The notes: generated by a model not told the origin, from the sequence alone. 64,000 bases of DNA from Loktanella sp. (GCA_017390475.1 JAFPBO010000033.1:1-64000); one strand, 5' to 3'. Positions 49,463 through 60,147 are shown, counted from the first letter of the stretch. A program made the numbers and translations.

Positions 49463-49480
49463 CCCGGGTCAAGACCCGGG
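49463..49480 (+). terminator. Terminator-like hairpin after the carboxypeptidase gene
   Basis: CCCGGGTC and GACCCGGG pair around AA directly after the stop at 49462. No T-run follows. About 46 bp later, a degenerate start of the dispersed repeat (GCCTCCGGCGGGAGCAG, from 49527) is present. Confidence 0.55.
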
Positions 49481-49565
49481 TCACTTCCTCATTGCGGCCA
49501 TCGGTGTCTGAGGCAAAGACTTTCAGGCCTCCGGCGGGAGCAGTTGCAGAAATAAGAAGCTGGGA

Positions 49566-51170
49566 TCAGGCCGAAATGGCGCGGCCTTCAAAGGCGGCGG
49601 CCATCAATTGGCGGGTATAGGGGTCTTTGGGCGCGTCAAAGATCGTATCGGCCGTGCCAGCCTCAACGACGTCGCCTTGTTTCATCACCATCACCTTATG
49701 TGACAAGGCGCGCACGACCTTCAGATCATGGCTGATGAAGAGATAGGCCAGCCCGTGTTTTTGCTGCAGGTCCCGCAGCAATTGCACGATCTGCACCTGC
49801 ACCGTCATATCCAGCGCCGAGGTCGGCTCATCCAGCACCAAGAGTTTCGGACGCAGGATCATCGCGCGCGCGATGGCGATCCGTTGCCGTTGACCACCAG
49901 AGAATTCATGCGGATAGCGGTCCATCATCGCCGCATCGAGCCCGACCTCACCCATGATTTCCGCCACCATATCGCGCCGGTTGCGACCGGGGTCGACGCC
50001 ATGCACGCCCAGACCTTCGGCGATGATCTGTTCCACCGTCATCCGGGGGCTGAGCGAGCCGTAGGGGTCCTGAAACACGATCTGCATCTCGCTGCGCAAA
50101 GGGCGCATCTGGCGCTGGCTGAACTGGTGGATGTCCTGACCGTTAAAGGCGATGCGCCCTTCAGAGCGAATGAGCCGCATGACGGCGAGTGCCAGCGTGG
50201 TTTTGCCTGAGCCGCTTTCGCCGACAACGCCCAATGTTTCGCCCGCGCGCAGGGTGAGGCTGGCGCTGTTCACGGCCTTGATATGGCCGACAGTGCGTTT
50301 CAGCAGACCCGCATCGATCGGGAACCAGATCTTGGCACCTTCCGTTTCCAGCACCACCGGCGCATCCGCTGGTACCGGCACCGGCACCCCGGTCGATTCG
50401 GCGGCAAGCAGGGTCTGGGTGTAGGGATGTTGTGGATTGGCGAAAAGGTCGGCTGTTGGCCCCTCTTCCACAATCTCGCCGTTCTTCATCACGCAGACGC
50501 GGTCGGCGATCTTGCGCACGATGGTCAGGTCATGGGTGATGAACAGCATCGACATCTGGTCGCGGGTTTTCAGATCAGACAGCAGGTCGAGGATCTGCGC
50601 CTGAATGGTCACATCCAGCGCCGTTGTCGGTTCATCGGCGATCAGAAGTTCCGGGCCATTGGCCAGCGCCATCGCGATCATCACCCGCTGGCGTTGCCCA
50701 CCGGACAATTGATGCGGATAGGCACCAAGGCGGCTTTCGGGGTCGCGGATGCCGACGCGGTTCAAAAGTTCGATGATCCGCGTCCGCACGGCTGGCCCGC
50801 GCAGGCCTTGATGCAGTTCGATGCTTTCGGCCAGTTGTTTTTCCAGCGTGTGCAGCGGGTTCAGCGATGTCATCGGTTCCTGAAAGATGAAGCTGATGTC
50901 ATTGCCGCGTACCTTGCGCAAGGCGGGTTCTTTTGCGCCAACCATCTCTACGCCGTTGTAGGTGATTGACCCCGACATCACCGCGCTGTCGCCCAGCAAT
51001 TGCACCGTGGACAAAGCCGTCACCGATTTGCCGGACCCGCTTTCGCCGACAATCGCTACGGTTTCGCCGCGCCCGACATGGAAGGACACACCGCGCACGG
51101 CATGGGTGGTGGCCCCATCCTGTCGGAAGGCGACCCGCAGGTCGCGCACATCAAGGATTGGTTGGGTCAT
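49566..51170 (-). CDS. yejF: Peptide ABC transporter ATPase YejF (two fused nucleotide-binding domains)
   Basis: A 534-aa protein with two complete ABC domains: two Walker A loops of the form GESGSGK, two signatures ([15 protein letters not shown] and [15 protein letters not shown]) and two Walker B blocks ([12 protein letters not shown] and [12 protein letters not shown]). The fusion is characteristic of YejF and related oligopeptide ATPases. It energises the YejBE permease. Its ATG overlaps the yejE stop by 4 nt. Confidence 0.9.
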   Translation of the reverse strand: MTQPILDVRDLRVAFRQDGATTHAVRGVSFHVGRGETVAIVGESGSGKSVTALSTVQLLGDSAVMSGSITYNGVEMVGAKEPALRKVRGNDISFIFQEPMTSLNPLHTLEKQLAESIELHQGLRGPAVRTRIIELLNRVGIRDPESRLGAYPHQLSGGQRQRVMIAMALANGPELLIADEPTTALDVTIQAQILDLLSDLKTRDQMSMLFITHDLTIVRKIADRVCVMKNGEIVEEGPTADLFANPQHPYTQTLLAAESTGVPVPVPADAPVVLETEGAKIWFPIDAGLLKRTVGHIKAVNSASLTLRAGETLGVVGESGSGKTTLALAVMRLIRSEGRIAFNGQDIHQFSQRQMRPLRSEMQIVFQDPYGSLSPRMTVEQIIAEGLGVHGVDPGRNRRDMVAEIMGEVGLDAAMMDRYPHEFSGGQRQRIAIARAMILRPKLLVLDEPTSALDMTVQVQIVQLLRDLQQKHGLAYLFISHDLKVVRALSHKVMVMKQGDVVEAGTADTIFDAPKDPYTRQLMAAAFEGRAISA

Positions 51171-52339
51171 TTCAGGGCGGCCTTTTGGGCGGTGATCATG
51201 TCTTGCGGTGCGACGACCGCCACCGACCCGTCGGCGACAAAAGTCTTGCGTGGGTCAAAGGCATCGCGAATGCCTTCAAAGATGAAGACCAGCAGTGACA
51301 ACATAATCGCGAAGGTAAAGAAGGCGGTAAAGCCAAGCCACGGTGCTTGCAGGTTCTGTTTCGCTTGCAGCGTCAGTTCCCCCAAGGACGGGGCCGAGGA
51401 CGGCAAGCCGAAGCCGAGGAAGTCGAGCGATGCCAATGTGCCGATGGCCCCGGTCACCAGAAACGGTAGCATCGTTACCGTCGCGACCATCGCATTGGGC
51501 AACATGTGGCGGAACATGATTGTGCGGTCGGGGACCCCCAGCGCCTTGGCAGCGCGGACATATTCCAGATTGCGCGCGCGCAAGAATTCGGCGCGCACCA
51601 CGCCCACCAAGGCAGGCCAGCCAAACAGCACGGTGAGGAACACCAGTAGCCAGAAACTTCGCCCCAGGATCGCGAAGACGATGATGATCACGTAAAGCGA
51701 CGGTGTCCCGGTCCAGATTTCGATGAAACGCTGGAATGCCAGGTCGGTCCAACCACCGAAATAGCCCTGCACCGCGCCTGCCGTGATCCCGATGACAGAA
51801 GCAGACACCGTGACCAACAGCGCGAAAACAATCGACAGCCGGAAGCCATAGATCACCCGCGCGGTGACATCACGTTTGGTGTCATCGGTGCCCAGCCAGT
51901 TGGTGGCAGATGGTGCCGCAGGCGCCACGCCCGGCACATCGACGATGGTGTTGTAGGAATAGGGGATCGGGGGCCAGATCATCCAGCCGCGCTGGAACCC
52001 TTCACCCAGATCCTCGCCCGCATCAACGGCGGCGATCAGTTGCTCGGGTTCATAGAAACAATCTTCCATCCCGCCGGTACGGATCAGGCATTGCACCTCG
52101 ACATCCTGATAGCGGGCTTCGGTCGGGAAATCGCCGCCATAGTCACGCTCGGAATAAAACTGCACGATGGGCATCCGCAATTCACCCTGATAGCTGACCA
52201 TGATCGGTTTATCATTGGCGATCAGTTCAGCCATCAGCGACAGCCCGAACAGCACACCAAAGATGATCAAGGACCAGACAGCGCGCCGGTTGCGTTTGAA
52301 ATTACGCCAGCGGCGCTGGTTCAGGGGGGACAGGCGCAT
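51167..52339 (-). CDS. yejE: Peptide ABC transporter permease YejE
   Basis: A 390-aa DppC-type permease. The N-terminal NFKRNRRAVWSLIIFGVLF enters the first membrane segment, a large periplasmic insert follows (residues 30-140, typical of YejE), and the permease core contains the EAA-like AKALGVPDRTIMFRHMLPNA. It pairs with YejB. Its ATG shares one base with the yejB stop and its stop overlaps yejF. Confidence 0.9.
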   Translation of the reverse strand: MRLSPLNQRRWRNFKRNRRAVWSLIIFGVLFGLSLMAELIANDKPIMVSYQGELRMPIVQFYSERDYGGDFPTEARYQDVEVQCLIRTGGMEDCFYEPEQLIAAVDAGEDLGEGFQRGWMIWPPIPYSYNTIVDVPGVAPAAPSATNWLGTDDTKRDVTARVIYGFRLSIVFALLVTVSASVIGITAGAVQGYFGGWTDLAFQRFIEIWTGTPSLYVIIIVFAILGRSFWLLVFLTVLFGWPALVGVVRAEFLRARNLEYVRAAKALGVPDRTIMFRHMLPNAMVATVTMLPFLVTGAIGTLASLDFLGFGLPSSAPSLGELTLQAKQNLQAPWLGFTAFFTFAIMLSLLVFIFEGIRDAFDPRKTFVADGSVAVVAPQDMITAQKAALK

Positions 52340-53418
52340 CAGTTTCTGGCCTCAAAATCAATGCGCGGGTCGATCAGCACATAGGTGATATCGGTCAGGA
52401 TGCCGACCACCAGCCCGATCAGCGAAAAGGCGAAAAGCGTGCCGAAGACGACAGGATAGTCGCGGGCCACCGCCGCCTCGAACCCCAGCCGCCCGAGCCC
52501 GTCGAGCGAAAACAGCGTTTCGATGATCAGCGATCCGCCGAAGAAGACGCCGATGAACAGAGCCGGAAAGCCCGAAATCACGATCAGCATCGCGTTGCGG
52601 AAGACGTGGCCATAAAGCACGCGGGATTCTGACAGGCCCTTGGCCTTGGCGGTGATGACATATTGTTTCTTGATTTCATCCAAAAAGCTGTTCTTGGTCA
52701 GCAAGGTTAGAGTGGCAAAGGCCGAAATCGTCGAGGCCAGCACCGGCAGGGTGATGTGCCAGAGGTAATCGAGCACTTTGCCGATCAGCGACAGATCCGC
52801 GAAATTGGATGATGTCAGGCCGCGCAGCGGGAAGATGCGGAAATAGGACCCGCCCGCGAACAGCACGATCAGCAGGATCGCGAACAGGAAACCGGGGATC
52901 GCATAGCCGATGATGATCGCACCGGACGTCCATGTGTCAAACGGGGTGCCGTCGCGCACGGCCTTTTTGATGCCCAAGGGGATCGAGATCAGATAGGCGA
53001 TCAGCGTGGACCACAGGCCAAGGGTGATCGACACCGGCATCTTTTCCAGCACCAGATCGAACACGCTGATCGACCGGAAATAGCTGTTGCCAAAATCGAA
53101 CCGGATATAGTTCCACATCATGTTGAAGAACCGTTCAACCGGTGGTTTGTCAAAACCGAATTCGCGTTCCAGCTGCGCGATGAATTCCGGGGGCAGACCG
53201 CGCGCGCCGACATATTCGCTGCTGCCGCCACCGCCGAAATTGGCATCGCCGCCGCCACCGGCAAAGCTCTGGAACACATCGCCGCGCCCTTCGAGATTGG
53301 CGAGGATCTGTTCAATCGGGCCGCCGGGCACGAATTGCACCAGCGCAAAGTTGATGATCATGATCCCCAGCAATGTGGGAATGACCAGCAACAGCCGTCG
53401 AAAAATATAGGCACCCAT
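52339..53418 (-). CDS. yejB: Peptide ABC transporter permease YejB
   Basis: A 359-aa DppB-type permease. The first segment [20 protein letters not shown] and the following [10 protein letters not shown] are standard; a Gly-rich periplasmic insert (residues 50-70) fits YejB. The coupling region is [20 protein letters not shown]. It starts one nt after the yejA stop and forms the pore with YejE. YejABEF transports oligopeptides and, in enterobacteria, microcin C. Confidence 0.9.
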   Translation of the reverse strand: MGAYIFRRLLLVIPTLLGIMIINFALVQFVPGGPIEQILANLEGRGDVFQSFAGGGGDANFGGGGSSEYVGARGLPPEFIAQLEREFGFDKPPVERFFNMMWNYIRFDFGNSYFRSISVFDLVLEKMPVSITLGLWSTLIAYLISIPLGIKKAVRDGTPFDTWTSGAIIIGYAIPGFLFAILLIVLFAGGSYFRIFPLRGLTSSNFADLSLIGKVLDYLWHITLPVLASTISAFATLTLLTKNSFLDEIKKQYVITAKAKGLSESRVLYGHVFRNAMLIVISGFPALFIGVFFGGSLIIETLFSLDGLGRLGFEAAVARDYPVVFGTLFAFSLIGLVVGILTDITYVLIDPRIDFEARN

Positions 53419-53419
53419 A

Positions 53420-55339
53420 TCAGCGTCGCAGCGCGCCGGCGGCGATCAGGGCATCGTGTTTTTCCTGATTGAACCACCAGTAATCCAGATGGCCCAGACC
53501 GAATTCCGGCAGATTTTCGGGATATTCAAACATGTCGAAATAGGCGACCCAGTTCTGGCCCAGATACCATGTGGGGACCATGAAATACTCATAGCGCATC
53601 ACGCGGTCAATGGCCTGCACTGCAGCGGCCATTTCATCGTAATCGCCAGCACCGGTCACGAATTCGGCCAAGGTATCCACAGCGGCAGAACAAAATCCGG
53701 CGGGGTTGAATACATCGTCGCGGTCTTCACAGCCATATCTTTGCGTCAGCCCGGTGCCTTCCTGCAATCCTGCGCCATAGACGCCGTAGATCATGTCGAA
53801 ATCATTCGATTGCGTCCGCGCCTGATATTGCGACGGGTCAACGCGGGTATAGGTGACATTTACCCCCAACCGCTGCAGGTTTTCGATATAGGGCGTGATA
53901 ATCCGGTCAAACGCTTGGCGGGTTTCCAGAAATTCAACATCCAGCGTGCGGCCGTTTTCATCGCGCAGCAGCCCATCCGCGCCGGGGGTAAAGCCCGCCT
54001 GTTCTATCAAGTCCAAGGCACGGCGCAGGTTGGCGCGGTCCAACGGGCGGTCGCCACTGGTATGAGGCATGAATGCGTCTTCGGTAAAAATCTCTTCTGG
54101 GAGTTGGTCGCGGACAGTTTCCAGCATTTCCAGCTCGCGCCCTTCGGGCAGGCCGGTGGCGCGCAAGCGGTCATTTTCCCAGAAACTGGTGCGCTGCTGA
54201 AACAGACCATATTGCAGATTTTCGTTGGTCCATTCACCGTTATACATCAGGCCCAGCGCCAGCCGGACATTGCGGTCCTGAAATTTCTCACGGCGCAGAT
54301 TGAACACGAACCCGGACGCGCCGGGTGGCGTGCCATCGTCAAGCGTGTCCTGCACGACCCAGCCATTGCGAATGGCAGGGAAATCGTAAGACGTCGCCCA
54401 GTTGATCGATGAGGATTCCCGGCGGAAGGTAAATTCACCGGCCTTGAACGCCTCGAACCCGGCAGAACTGTCGGCGAAATATTCCACCCTGATCCGGTCG
54501 AAATTCGCCCGGCCAAGGTTGAGCGGCAGATCGCGCCCCCAGTAATCGGGATTACGCTGATAGATGATCTGACGTCCCGGATCGACATTACCGACCATAT
54601 AAGGCCCGGTGCCGGGCGATGTCTGCAGGCTGCTTGCATCCATCCGCGCGCCGGTTTCTTCAAACCAGGCCTTCGACATCACGATGGCATTGGCCATCTG
54701 GCTGACGCGGCCACGGCGGGGCGACTCCGGGTTGAAGGTAAATTTGACGGTATAATCGTCCAAAGCTTCCCAACCGGTGACCAGTTGGCTGATGCCCGCG
54801 CGAAATGACGGAGTCGCCTGTTCGCGGAAAATCTCGTGGGTAAAGACAACGTCTTCGGCGGTCATCGGGGTGCCATCGGAAAAGGTCACGTCATCGCGCA
54901 GGTTGAAGATGACCCAGGACTGATCGACAGGGTATTCCAGCGTGGTGCACAGCAGACAATAATAGGAACCAACTTCATCATCGGTTGTATCCATCATCCG
55001 TTCATACATGATCGAGGAAAGCGCCCCCGGTGTGCCGGACAGGGTCGCAAACGGGTTCATGCTGTCGAATGACCCATCCGCCGACACGCTGATCTCGCCA
55101 CCCTTTGGCGCATCAGGGTTCACGTAATCCAGATGCGCGAAATCGGGACCATATTTCAGATCACCATATTCGTTGAAACCATGCGAGATGATCACCTCTG
55201 CCGTGTCCTGCGCGCTTGCACCGGCAGCGGCGAAGACAACAGCACATCCGACCAAGGAGCCCGCAAACCAACAGGTCAACCGTGGCGCGGCGCGATCAGG
55301 CGTCTGGGCTTTGGCAGGGACCTTGGGGGTCTGGATCAT
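53420..55339 (-). CDS. yejA: Peptide ABC transporter substrate-binding protein YejA
   Basis: A 639-aa cluster-C binding protein, the usual length for YejA. A signal peptide with a long N-region covers about residues 1-43 ([16 protein letters not shown]). The mature start has [20 protein letters not shown] followed by [10 protein letters not shown], the YejA hallmark. It captures peptides in the periplasm. It is the first gene of the minus-strand unit yejA-B-E-F; CGGAG lies about 7 nt before the ATG. The promoter region 55340-55440 is AT-rich, but I see no clear operator. Confidence 0.9.
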   Translation of the reverse strand: MIQTPKVPAKAQTPDRAAPRLTCWFAGSLVGCAVVFAAAGASAQDTAEVIISHGFNEYGDLKYGPDFAHLDYVNPDAPKGGEISVSADGSFDSMNPFATLSGTPGALSSIMYERMMDTTDDEVGSYYCLLCTTLEYPVDQSWVIFNLRDDVTFSDGTPMTAEDVVFTHEIFREQATPSFRAGISQLVTGWEALDDYTVKFTFNPESPRRGRVSQMANAIVMSKAWFEETGARMDASSLQTSPGTGPYMVGNVDPGRQIIYQRNPDYWGRDLPLNLGRANFDRIRVEYFADSSAGFEAFKAGEFTFRRESSSINWATSYDFPAIRNGWVVQDTLDDGTPPGASGFVFNLRREKFQDRNVRLALGLMYNGEWTNENLQYGLFQQRTSFWENDRLRATGLPEGRELEMLETVRDQLPEEIFTEDAFMPHTSGDRPLDRANLRRALDLIEQAGFTPGADGLLRDENGRTLDVEFLETRQAFDRIITPYIENLQRLGVNVTYTRVDPSQYQARTQSNDFDMIYGVYGAGLQEGTGLTQRYGCEDRDDVFNPAGFCSAAVDTLAEFVTGAGDYDEMAAAVQAIDRVMRYEYFMVPTWYLGQNWVAYFDMFEYPENLPEFGLGHLDYWWFNQEKHDALIAAGALRR

Positions 55340-55457
55340 GGCAAACTCCGATCAGAACAAATGTAACGTTTCAATGTAAATTGAGGCTACGGCGCGCAAA
55401 GGCAAACATTCAAGTTGAGAATGCGTGATCAGCGGGTGATCACTGCGATTTGCTCAT

Positions 55458-55486
55458 AAAAAAGGCCGCCTGTCACAGGCGGCCCT
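55458..55486 (-). terminator. Rho-independent terminator of the cytochrome c gene
   Basis: On the minus strand GGCCGCCTG pairs with CAGGCGGCC around TGA and is followed by TTTTTT (plus-strand A-run 55458-55463), 20 bp after the cytochrome stop. It is the clearest intrinsic terminator in the window. Confidence 0.85.
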
Positions 55487-55506
55487 TGATCAGGCACCGG
55501 GTCAGA

Positions 55507-56022
55507 TCAGTCCCCGATGGTTTCCAGATAGGCGATCAGATTGGCGCGGTCCGTCACGCTGCGCATACCGTTATAACCCATCGAGGTGCCGGGCGCGTAG
55601 CCGCGGGGATTTTCCAGAAAGGCGTTCAGCGCGTCATGATCCCAGACATCTGTCGCAGCGATCAAAGCACCGGAATAGTTGAAGTCGTCATAAAACTGCA
55701 CAGGGCGGTCGACGACATCGTAAAGCGCGGGACCGGTACCATGCACGCCCGATTCCAGCGCGTGACAGGCGCGACAGTTGCGCCACAATGTTTCACCATC
55801 GGCGGCAGAGGCAGAGGCCATGATCTCGGCAAAGTCGATTTCTTCCGCCACGCCTGTATCATCGTCTTCAGCGCCCTGCACTTCGATCGCATAGGCTTGT
55901 TCGGTATGGCCATGTCCGGTACCAAAATAGATTGACGATGCAATCGTCGCCCCCAGCAGGTAAACGAGCAAAGTCGCGCAGAGCGCACCAACGGCTTTTG
56001 TAACGGTCATTGTGTCGAACAT
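55507..56022 (-). CDS. Membrane-anchored c-type cytochrome (cytochrome cy / c552 family)
   Basis: A 171-aa protein with an uncleaved N-terminal anchor (TKAVGALCATLLVYLLGATI), an acidic linker (QGAEDDDTGVAEEIDF) and a class-I cytochrome domain with haem motif CRACH and methionine ligand region PGTSMGYNGM. It carries electrons from the bc1 complex to cytochrome oxidase while tethered in the periplasm, as CycY/CycM do in Rhodobacter and Paracoccus. The start MFDTMTVTKAVGAL at 56022 is the usual N-terminus; a TTG at 56043 would add seven residues. It is divergent from pheA. Confidence 0.88.
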   Translation of the reverse strand: MFDTMTVTKAVGALCATLLVYLLGATIASSIYFGTGHGHTEQAYAIEVQGAEDDDTGVAEEIDFAEIMASASAADGETLWRNCRACHALESGVHGTGPALYDVVDRPVQFYDDFNYSGALIAATDVWDHDALNAFLENPRGYAPGTSMGYNGMRSVTDRANLIAYLETIGD

Positions 56023-56141
56023 GTCGCGGTCCATCCAGTTCAAGGTTTGGGGTTATCTATCTGGTTCCCCCCCGCCGTTGCAAGGTATAGTGGCGCGACC
56101 AAGTGCCCATTTTTTGCCGTTGCCGTCCGGAGAACACAAAC

Positions 56142-57005
56142 TTGTCACCAAAAATCGCTTTTCAGGGAGAATTGGGCGCCTACGGGCATGAAGCCTGCGC
56201 CAGCGCCCGCCCCGACCATAGCCCCCTGCCCTGCGCCACATTTGAAGATGCGATTGACGCCGTGCGTAGCGGTGCCGCCGAACTGGGCATGATCGCAGTG
56301 GAAAATTCCACCTATGGCCGTGTCGCCGATGTGCATTCGCTGCTGCCGGAAAGCGGATTGCATATCGTCGATGAAACTTTTGTGCGGGTGCATATCAACC
56401 TGTTGGGCAAAAAGGCTGCGCAACTGACAGATATCAAGATCGCCACCGGCCACCCGGTCATTCTGCCGCAATGTGCAGGATTTCTGCGCGCCCATGGTAT
56501 TGTCGGGCGCACCAGCAGCGACAATGCCCGCGCGGCACGTGAAGTCGCAGAAGGCGATGACCTGCATGTCGCGGCACTGGCGTCGGAACTGGCGGCGGAA
56601 ATCTATGGCCTGCAGGTTCTGGCCCGCCATATCGAAGACCACGACCGCAACACCACACGTTTTCTGATCATGGCGCGTGATCCTGACCATTCCCGGCGGG
56701 GCGATCATGGCATGGTCACCAGTTTCGTGTTCCGGGTGCGCAACATTCCGGCCGCGCTTTATAAGGCGATGGGTGGTTTTGCGACCAATGGCGTGAACAT
56801 GACCAAGCTGGAAAGCTATATGGTCGGCGGGGCCTTCACCGCCACACAATTCTATGCCGAAATCGAAGGGCATCCGGATGACGCCAATGTCCGGCTTGCG
56901 CTAGAGGAATTGGGCTATTTCACCGATCATCTGCTGATCATGGGTGTGTTTCCCGCCGCCGCGCGCCGCCACGAACCGGCAGCAGATCAACCTGCGGTGC
57001 GATAG
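56142..57005 (+). CDS. pheA: Prephenate dehydratase
   Basis: A 287-aa enzyme that converts prephenate to phenylpyruvate in phenylalanine synthesis, without the chorismate mutase domain of the enterobacterial fusion. The catalytic part begins IAFQGELGAYGHEAC and has AVENSTYGRVADVHSLL and RNTTRFLIM (Thr-Arg-Phe motif). An ACT domain follows (TSFVFRVRNIPAALYKAM to KLESYMVGG) and should bind phenylalanine for feedback control. The start is a TTG at 56142 with CGGAGA 8 nt upstream; the ATG at 56103 has no site. The last 19 nt overlap the convergent SRPBCC gene. Confidence 0.92.
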   Translation: MSPKIAFQGELGAYGHEACASARPDHSPLPCATFEDAIDAVRSGAAELGMIAVENSTYGRVADVHSLLPESGLHIVDETFVRVHINLLGKKAAQLTDIKIATGHPVILPQCAGFLRAHGIVGRTSSDNARAAREVAEGDDLHVAALASELAAEIYGLQVLARHIEDHDRNTTRFLIMARDPDHSRRGDHGMVTSFVFRVRNIPAALYKAMGGFATNGVNMTKLESYMVGGAFTATQFYAEIEGHPDDANVRLALEELGYFTDHLLIMGVFPAAARRHEPAADQPAVR

Positions 57006-57451
57006 CTGTCCGCGATCACGCTGGCATAATTATGCATCCGGGATTTTAACCTGTCCGACAGGCGGGTCTTGACCAGTTTGAGCGATTGCAACAGCAGCCG
57101 CGCGGTCAGGTTGCGCGCTGTGATATCGATTTTCATGATCGCACGGGTCTGGCGCGGCGACAGGGCGACCAGATCCAGTTGTGCGATGCAGACCAGACCA
57201 TCGCCCATTGCGGTGATCGTATAGCTGTCAGGCGCATGATAGGCGGTCAGCGTACTGGTGAACTGCCGGATGCGCCCGCGCACCGGCACCGCGATATCCC
57301 AGGCGGTGCCGATCATGACCGGCCCGTCATGATGCCGGGTCACCTGAGCACCTTCGCGGATGGCGCGGCGTTCGAAAGTGTCAAAATCGCTGGCCTGCGC
57401 AAAGACATGGCCAATCGGCGCTGCAATATCTTCGCGGGTGCTAAGTTTCAT
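56987..57451 (-). CDS. SRPBCC-family protein
   Basis: A 154-aa single-domain protein that begins MKLSTREDIAAPIGHVFAQA, the first strand and helix of the START-like helix-grip fold used for binding hydrophobic ligands. It has no signal peptide. The C-terminal helix (RLLLQSLKLVKTRLSDRLKS) is basic and amphipathic. Function unknown. Its 3' end overlaps pheA by 19 nt on the opposite strand, and its start overlaps nudC by 11 nt, so it is likely translated with nudC. Confidence 0.75.
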   Translation of the reverse strand: MKLSTREDIAAPIGHVFAQASDFDTFERRAIREGAQVTRHHDGPVMIGTAWDIAVPVRGRIRQFTSTLTAYHAPDSYTITAMGDGLVCIAQLDLVALSPRQTRAIMKIDITARNLTARLLLQSLKLVKTRLSDRLKSRMHNYASVIADSYRTAG

Positions 57452-58409
57452 GCAAGACGTCCTCGTAACTGCGGTCAGCCAACCAATTGTCGATCAGGAA
57501 ATGCGCAATCGCGCCCTTGCGGGCCGGGCGGATTGTCGGGTGCAGACCAGCAAAGGACAGTGCCATGTCTTCGCGGCTGACCCAGCGCGCATCTTCGATC
57601 TCGGTCGTGTCAATGGTCAGATCCATCGTCAGCGCGTCGCCGGCACAGCCGAACATCAAGGATGCGGGAAAAGGCCAGGGCTGGCTGGCAAGATAACGCA
57701 CGGCACCGACGCGAATACCCGCCTCTTCCCAGACCTCGCGGCGCACCGCCGCCTCGATCGTTTCGCCGGGTTCGACAAAACCTGCCAGCAGCGAATACAT
57801 CCCCTCTGGCCAGCCCGGAGACCGCCCGACCAGCACGTTATTGCCATGGGTGATCAGCATGATGACAACCGGATCGGTGCGCGGAAAGTGATGCGCACCG
57901 CAAGACGGGCAATCGCGCTGCCAGCCTGCCATCGTCATCCTGCTTTGCGTGCCGCAGCGGGCGCAGAACTGATGTGACTGATGCCATCCCAGCACCGCCC
58001 TGGCAGTCGCGGCCAGTTCCGCATCGCGCGGAGTCAGCCGGGTCATGATCGCGCGCAATTCGGCGAAACTGGCAGCGGCGGGCATTGCGGGGTGCTTTTG
58101 TTCGGACGGGTCAAGGAATGTGTCCAGATGTGTGATGTCCAGATCTGGCGGCGTCCAGCCGGACAGATCAGCCGCAAACACCGGGCCATCGGCATCGCGG
58201 CCTAGCAGGATCATATCAGGCGCGGTATCGGCCATCACCGGATGATCCAGCGCCACCCGCAGTAACGCGTCGTCCAGCACGAGGGGTTTGCCACGCCACA
58301 GCAAAATCGCACGCGCAGCAGGCATCGCGGCCACCGCAGCGGGGTCGCGCCGCAGCTCTGCGGCCCGGTCCAGGCCCGACCCGCCAAAGGTGACTATTTC
58401 TGAGAGCAT
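57441..58409 (-). CDS. nudC: NAD(+) diphosphatase / NAD-capped RNA hydrolase
   Basis: A 322-aa Nudix enzyme with the NudC layout: an N-terminal domain, a zinc ribbon (CARCG and CPSCG, about residues 164-182) and the Nudix box GFVEPGETIEAAVRREVWEE followed by AGI. SQPWPFPASLM is the NADH pyrophosphatase motif. It hydrolyses NAD(H) and can remove NAD caps from RNA. The start at 58409 gives the normal N-terminus MLSEIVTFGGSGLDRAAELR. The gene overlaps the SRPBCC gene. Confidence 0.92.
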   Translation of the reverse strand: MLSEIVTFGGSGLDRAAELRRDPAAVAAMPAARAILLWRGKPLVLDDALLRVALDHPVMADTAPDMILLGRDADGPVFAADLSGWTPPDLDITHLDTFLDPSEQKHPAMPAAASFAELRAIMTRLTPRDAELAATARAVLGWHQSHQFCARCGTQSRMTMAGWQRDCPSCGAHHFPRTDPVVIMLITHGNNVLVGRSPGWPEGMYSLLAGFVEPGETIEAAVRREVWEEAGIRVGAVRYLASQPWPFPASLMFGCAGDALTMDLTIDTTEIEDARWVSREDMALSFAGLHPTIRPARKGAIAHFLIDNWLADRSYEDVLHET

Positions 58410-58916
58410 CATCCTGCCGAAATGACACGCCAAGGCGGAAAATTCAAACATTTCCGGTATGTTGAACTGGCTGGCATCACTTTTCCATCTATGGTTGCAA
58501 CACGACTTGCGCTGTCGCAGTCAAGGCGCAGTTTACACATCCTGGCCGCCAAGGATCTTCGCTTATAAATCTTGCCATATGATTACCGCCGACCGGTGCG
58601 ATCTGCGTGCCGGTCTGGCGCAACTGACCGATCGGATCGAGGCGCTGCATTATGTTGCGGTTGCTTTGGGCAATCACGCATTCAACGATGGCCTGCCCCG
58701 ACCGCCGATTTGCCGTCCAACCGTCCGGCAACCAAGTCGATGCCGTCGGCGGGATAACGGGTGGGATCGGAAAACACATCTTGCAGATGTCCGGTCAGCA
58801 CCTTGCGACGATTGACCTGTGGTCGCAAAATGTCTGGCGTATCGCCCCAACGGGTTTGACCACCATAAACTGAACCTGTGATATCTTGCACTTGCCCGCC
58901 AGCTATCCTATGTTGC
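58410..58916. other. 507-bp gap between nudC and the SRP RNA with no recognised gene
   Basis: Short open frames exist on both strands, but none has a convincing start site or a recognisable protein. A minus-strand reading around 58682-58880 (GGQTRWGDTPDILRPQVNRR) looks protein-like and may be a gene remnant. Near the right end, TTGACC (58856-58861) and TGATAT, 17 bp apart, are a candidate promoter for the SRP RNA. Confidence 0.4.
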
Positions 58917-59018
58917 GGGTGAGAGGTTGGCGCGGGCGAGTGCCTCGCCAACCTGGTCAGGTCCGGAAGGAAGCAGCCATAACGAGCCCCACTTGGGTCG
59001 TTGTCCAACCTCTCACCC
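58917..59018 (+). ncRNA. ffs: Signal recognition particle RNA (4.5S type)
   Basis: The ends GGGTGAGAGGTTGG and CCAACCTCTCACCC are perfect complements that close a long hairpin. The apical domain contains the universal SRP motif GGTCAGGTCCGGAAGGAAGC followed by AGCC (58955-58978), with the symmetric and asymmetric loops that bind Ffh. About 102 nt is the usual size for alphaproteobacteria. It targets ribosomes making membrane proteins. In related genomes ffs lies close to dnaX; here rsgA and two other genes separate them. Confidence 0.95.
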
Positions 59019-59102
59019 AACGTCCAGCCATGAAAGGAAGGACAGAATGACTGCCCTTCCGGTAAGGTTCAGCTGATCGCCGCTGTCGGCAAAGACCCCG
59101 CC

Positions 59103-60134
59103 ATGGGTCCGGCTCTGCTGAGCGATCTTGGCTGGCAGGATTGCCACCAGCTACAGATTTCGCCCGACGATGCCACCTTGCTTCCTGCGCGTATCGCCAA
59201 TGTGCATCGCGACCGCGTGGTCGGGCTGACCGGTCTTGGCCCGCTGGAACTGACATTGGACCCCGGCATCACCACCGGCGCAGTGGCAGTCGGCGATTGG
59301 GTGCTCTGCGCACCCGACCAGCACCGGTTGATCCGGGTTCTGGACCGGCAGACCGAACTGTCCCGCGGCACCGAATATCACACCGGCGACAAACAATTGA
59401 TCGCAGCCAATCTGGACACATTGTTCATCACCACCTCATGCAACGATGATTTCAACCCGGCGCGGCTTGAACGTTATCTGGCACTGGCGCATGACGCCGG
59501 AATCACCCCGGTGATCGTGCTCACCAAGGCCGATCAGACCACTGATCCCGACAGCTACAGCGTGCAGGCGCGCGCGCTTGGTCGCGAATTGCCGGTGTTG
59601 GCGGTCAATGCCAAAGGGCCGGATGTGGCCCTGCATTTCGCACCATGGTGCGGGCCGGGGCAGACCGTGGCGCTGGCGGGCACCTCTGGCGTGGGCAAGA
59701 CCACGATTGCCAATGCGCTGACCGGCGGCAATGCGGCCACCCGCGATATCCGCGAAGATGACGCGCGCGGCAGGCATACGACGACGGGCCGGTCGCTGCA
59801 CAGGATGCTGGCCGGTGGCTGGCTGATCGACACGCCCGGCATGCGCGGTCTGGGTCTAGCCGAGGTCGGGTTCGGCATCGACGCGACCTTCCCCGAAATC
59901 TCGGAATTGGCGACGCAATGCAAATTCCGCGATTGCGCACATGAGGGGGAACCCGGATGCGCCGTGCAAAAGGCCGTCAAGGCCGGGCTGATCGACCCTG
60001 ACCGGCTGGCGCGGTTCAAGAAACTGACATCCGAGAACACTCAGGCGACCCAAGCCATCGCATTGGCACGCGACAAGGTGCGCAAACAGGGGCGGACCGG
60101 AAAAGGCAGCAAGAAGCCACGCCAGAAGTCCTGA
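59103..60134 (+). CDS. rsgA: Ribosome small-subunit-dependent GTPase A
   Basis: A 343-aa circularly permuted GTPase for late 30S maturation. An OB-fold covers about residues 30-100, then the motifs appear in permuted order: G4 (VLTKAD), G1 (GTSGVGKTT) and G3 (IDTPGMRG). The C-terminal zinc site is CKFRDCAHEGEPGC, followed by a basic tail (KQGRTGKGSKKPRQKS) suited to rRNA contact. The start ATG at 59103 has a weak site. It lies 84 bp downstream of ffs. Confidence 0.93.
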   Translation: MGPALLSDLGWQDCHQLQISPDDATLLPARIANVHRDRVVGLTGLGPLELTLDPGITTGAVAVGDWVLCAPDQHRLIRVLDRQTELSRGTEYHTGDKQLIAANLDTLFITTSCNDDFNPARLERYLALAHDAGITPVIVLTKADQTTDPDSYSVQARALGRELPVLAVNAKGPDVALHFAPWCGPGQTVALAGTSGVGKTTIANALTGGNAATRDIREDDARGRHTTTGRSLHRMLAGGWLIDTPGMRGLGLAEVGFGIDATFPEISELATQCKFRDCAHEGEPGCAVQKAVKAGLIDPDRLARFKKLTSENTQATQAIALARDKVRKQGRTGKGSKKPRQKS

Positions 60135-60147
60135 GAGCGACCGGTTG

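Noticed and set aside
49566-55339. A microcin- or antibiotic-related system around yejABEF
   Set aside because: The four genes are the ordinary peptide importer; no biosynthesis or immunity genes are nearby.
58459-58815. A 118-codon plus-strand frame between nudC and ffs
   Set aside because: No ribosome-binding site, very high Arg/Cys content and overlap with an equally plausible minus-strand frame; not enough to call a gene.
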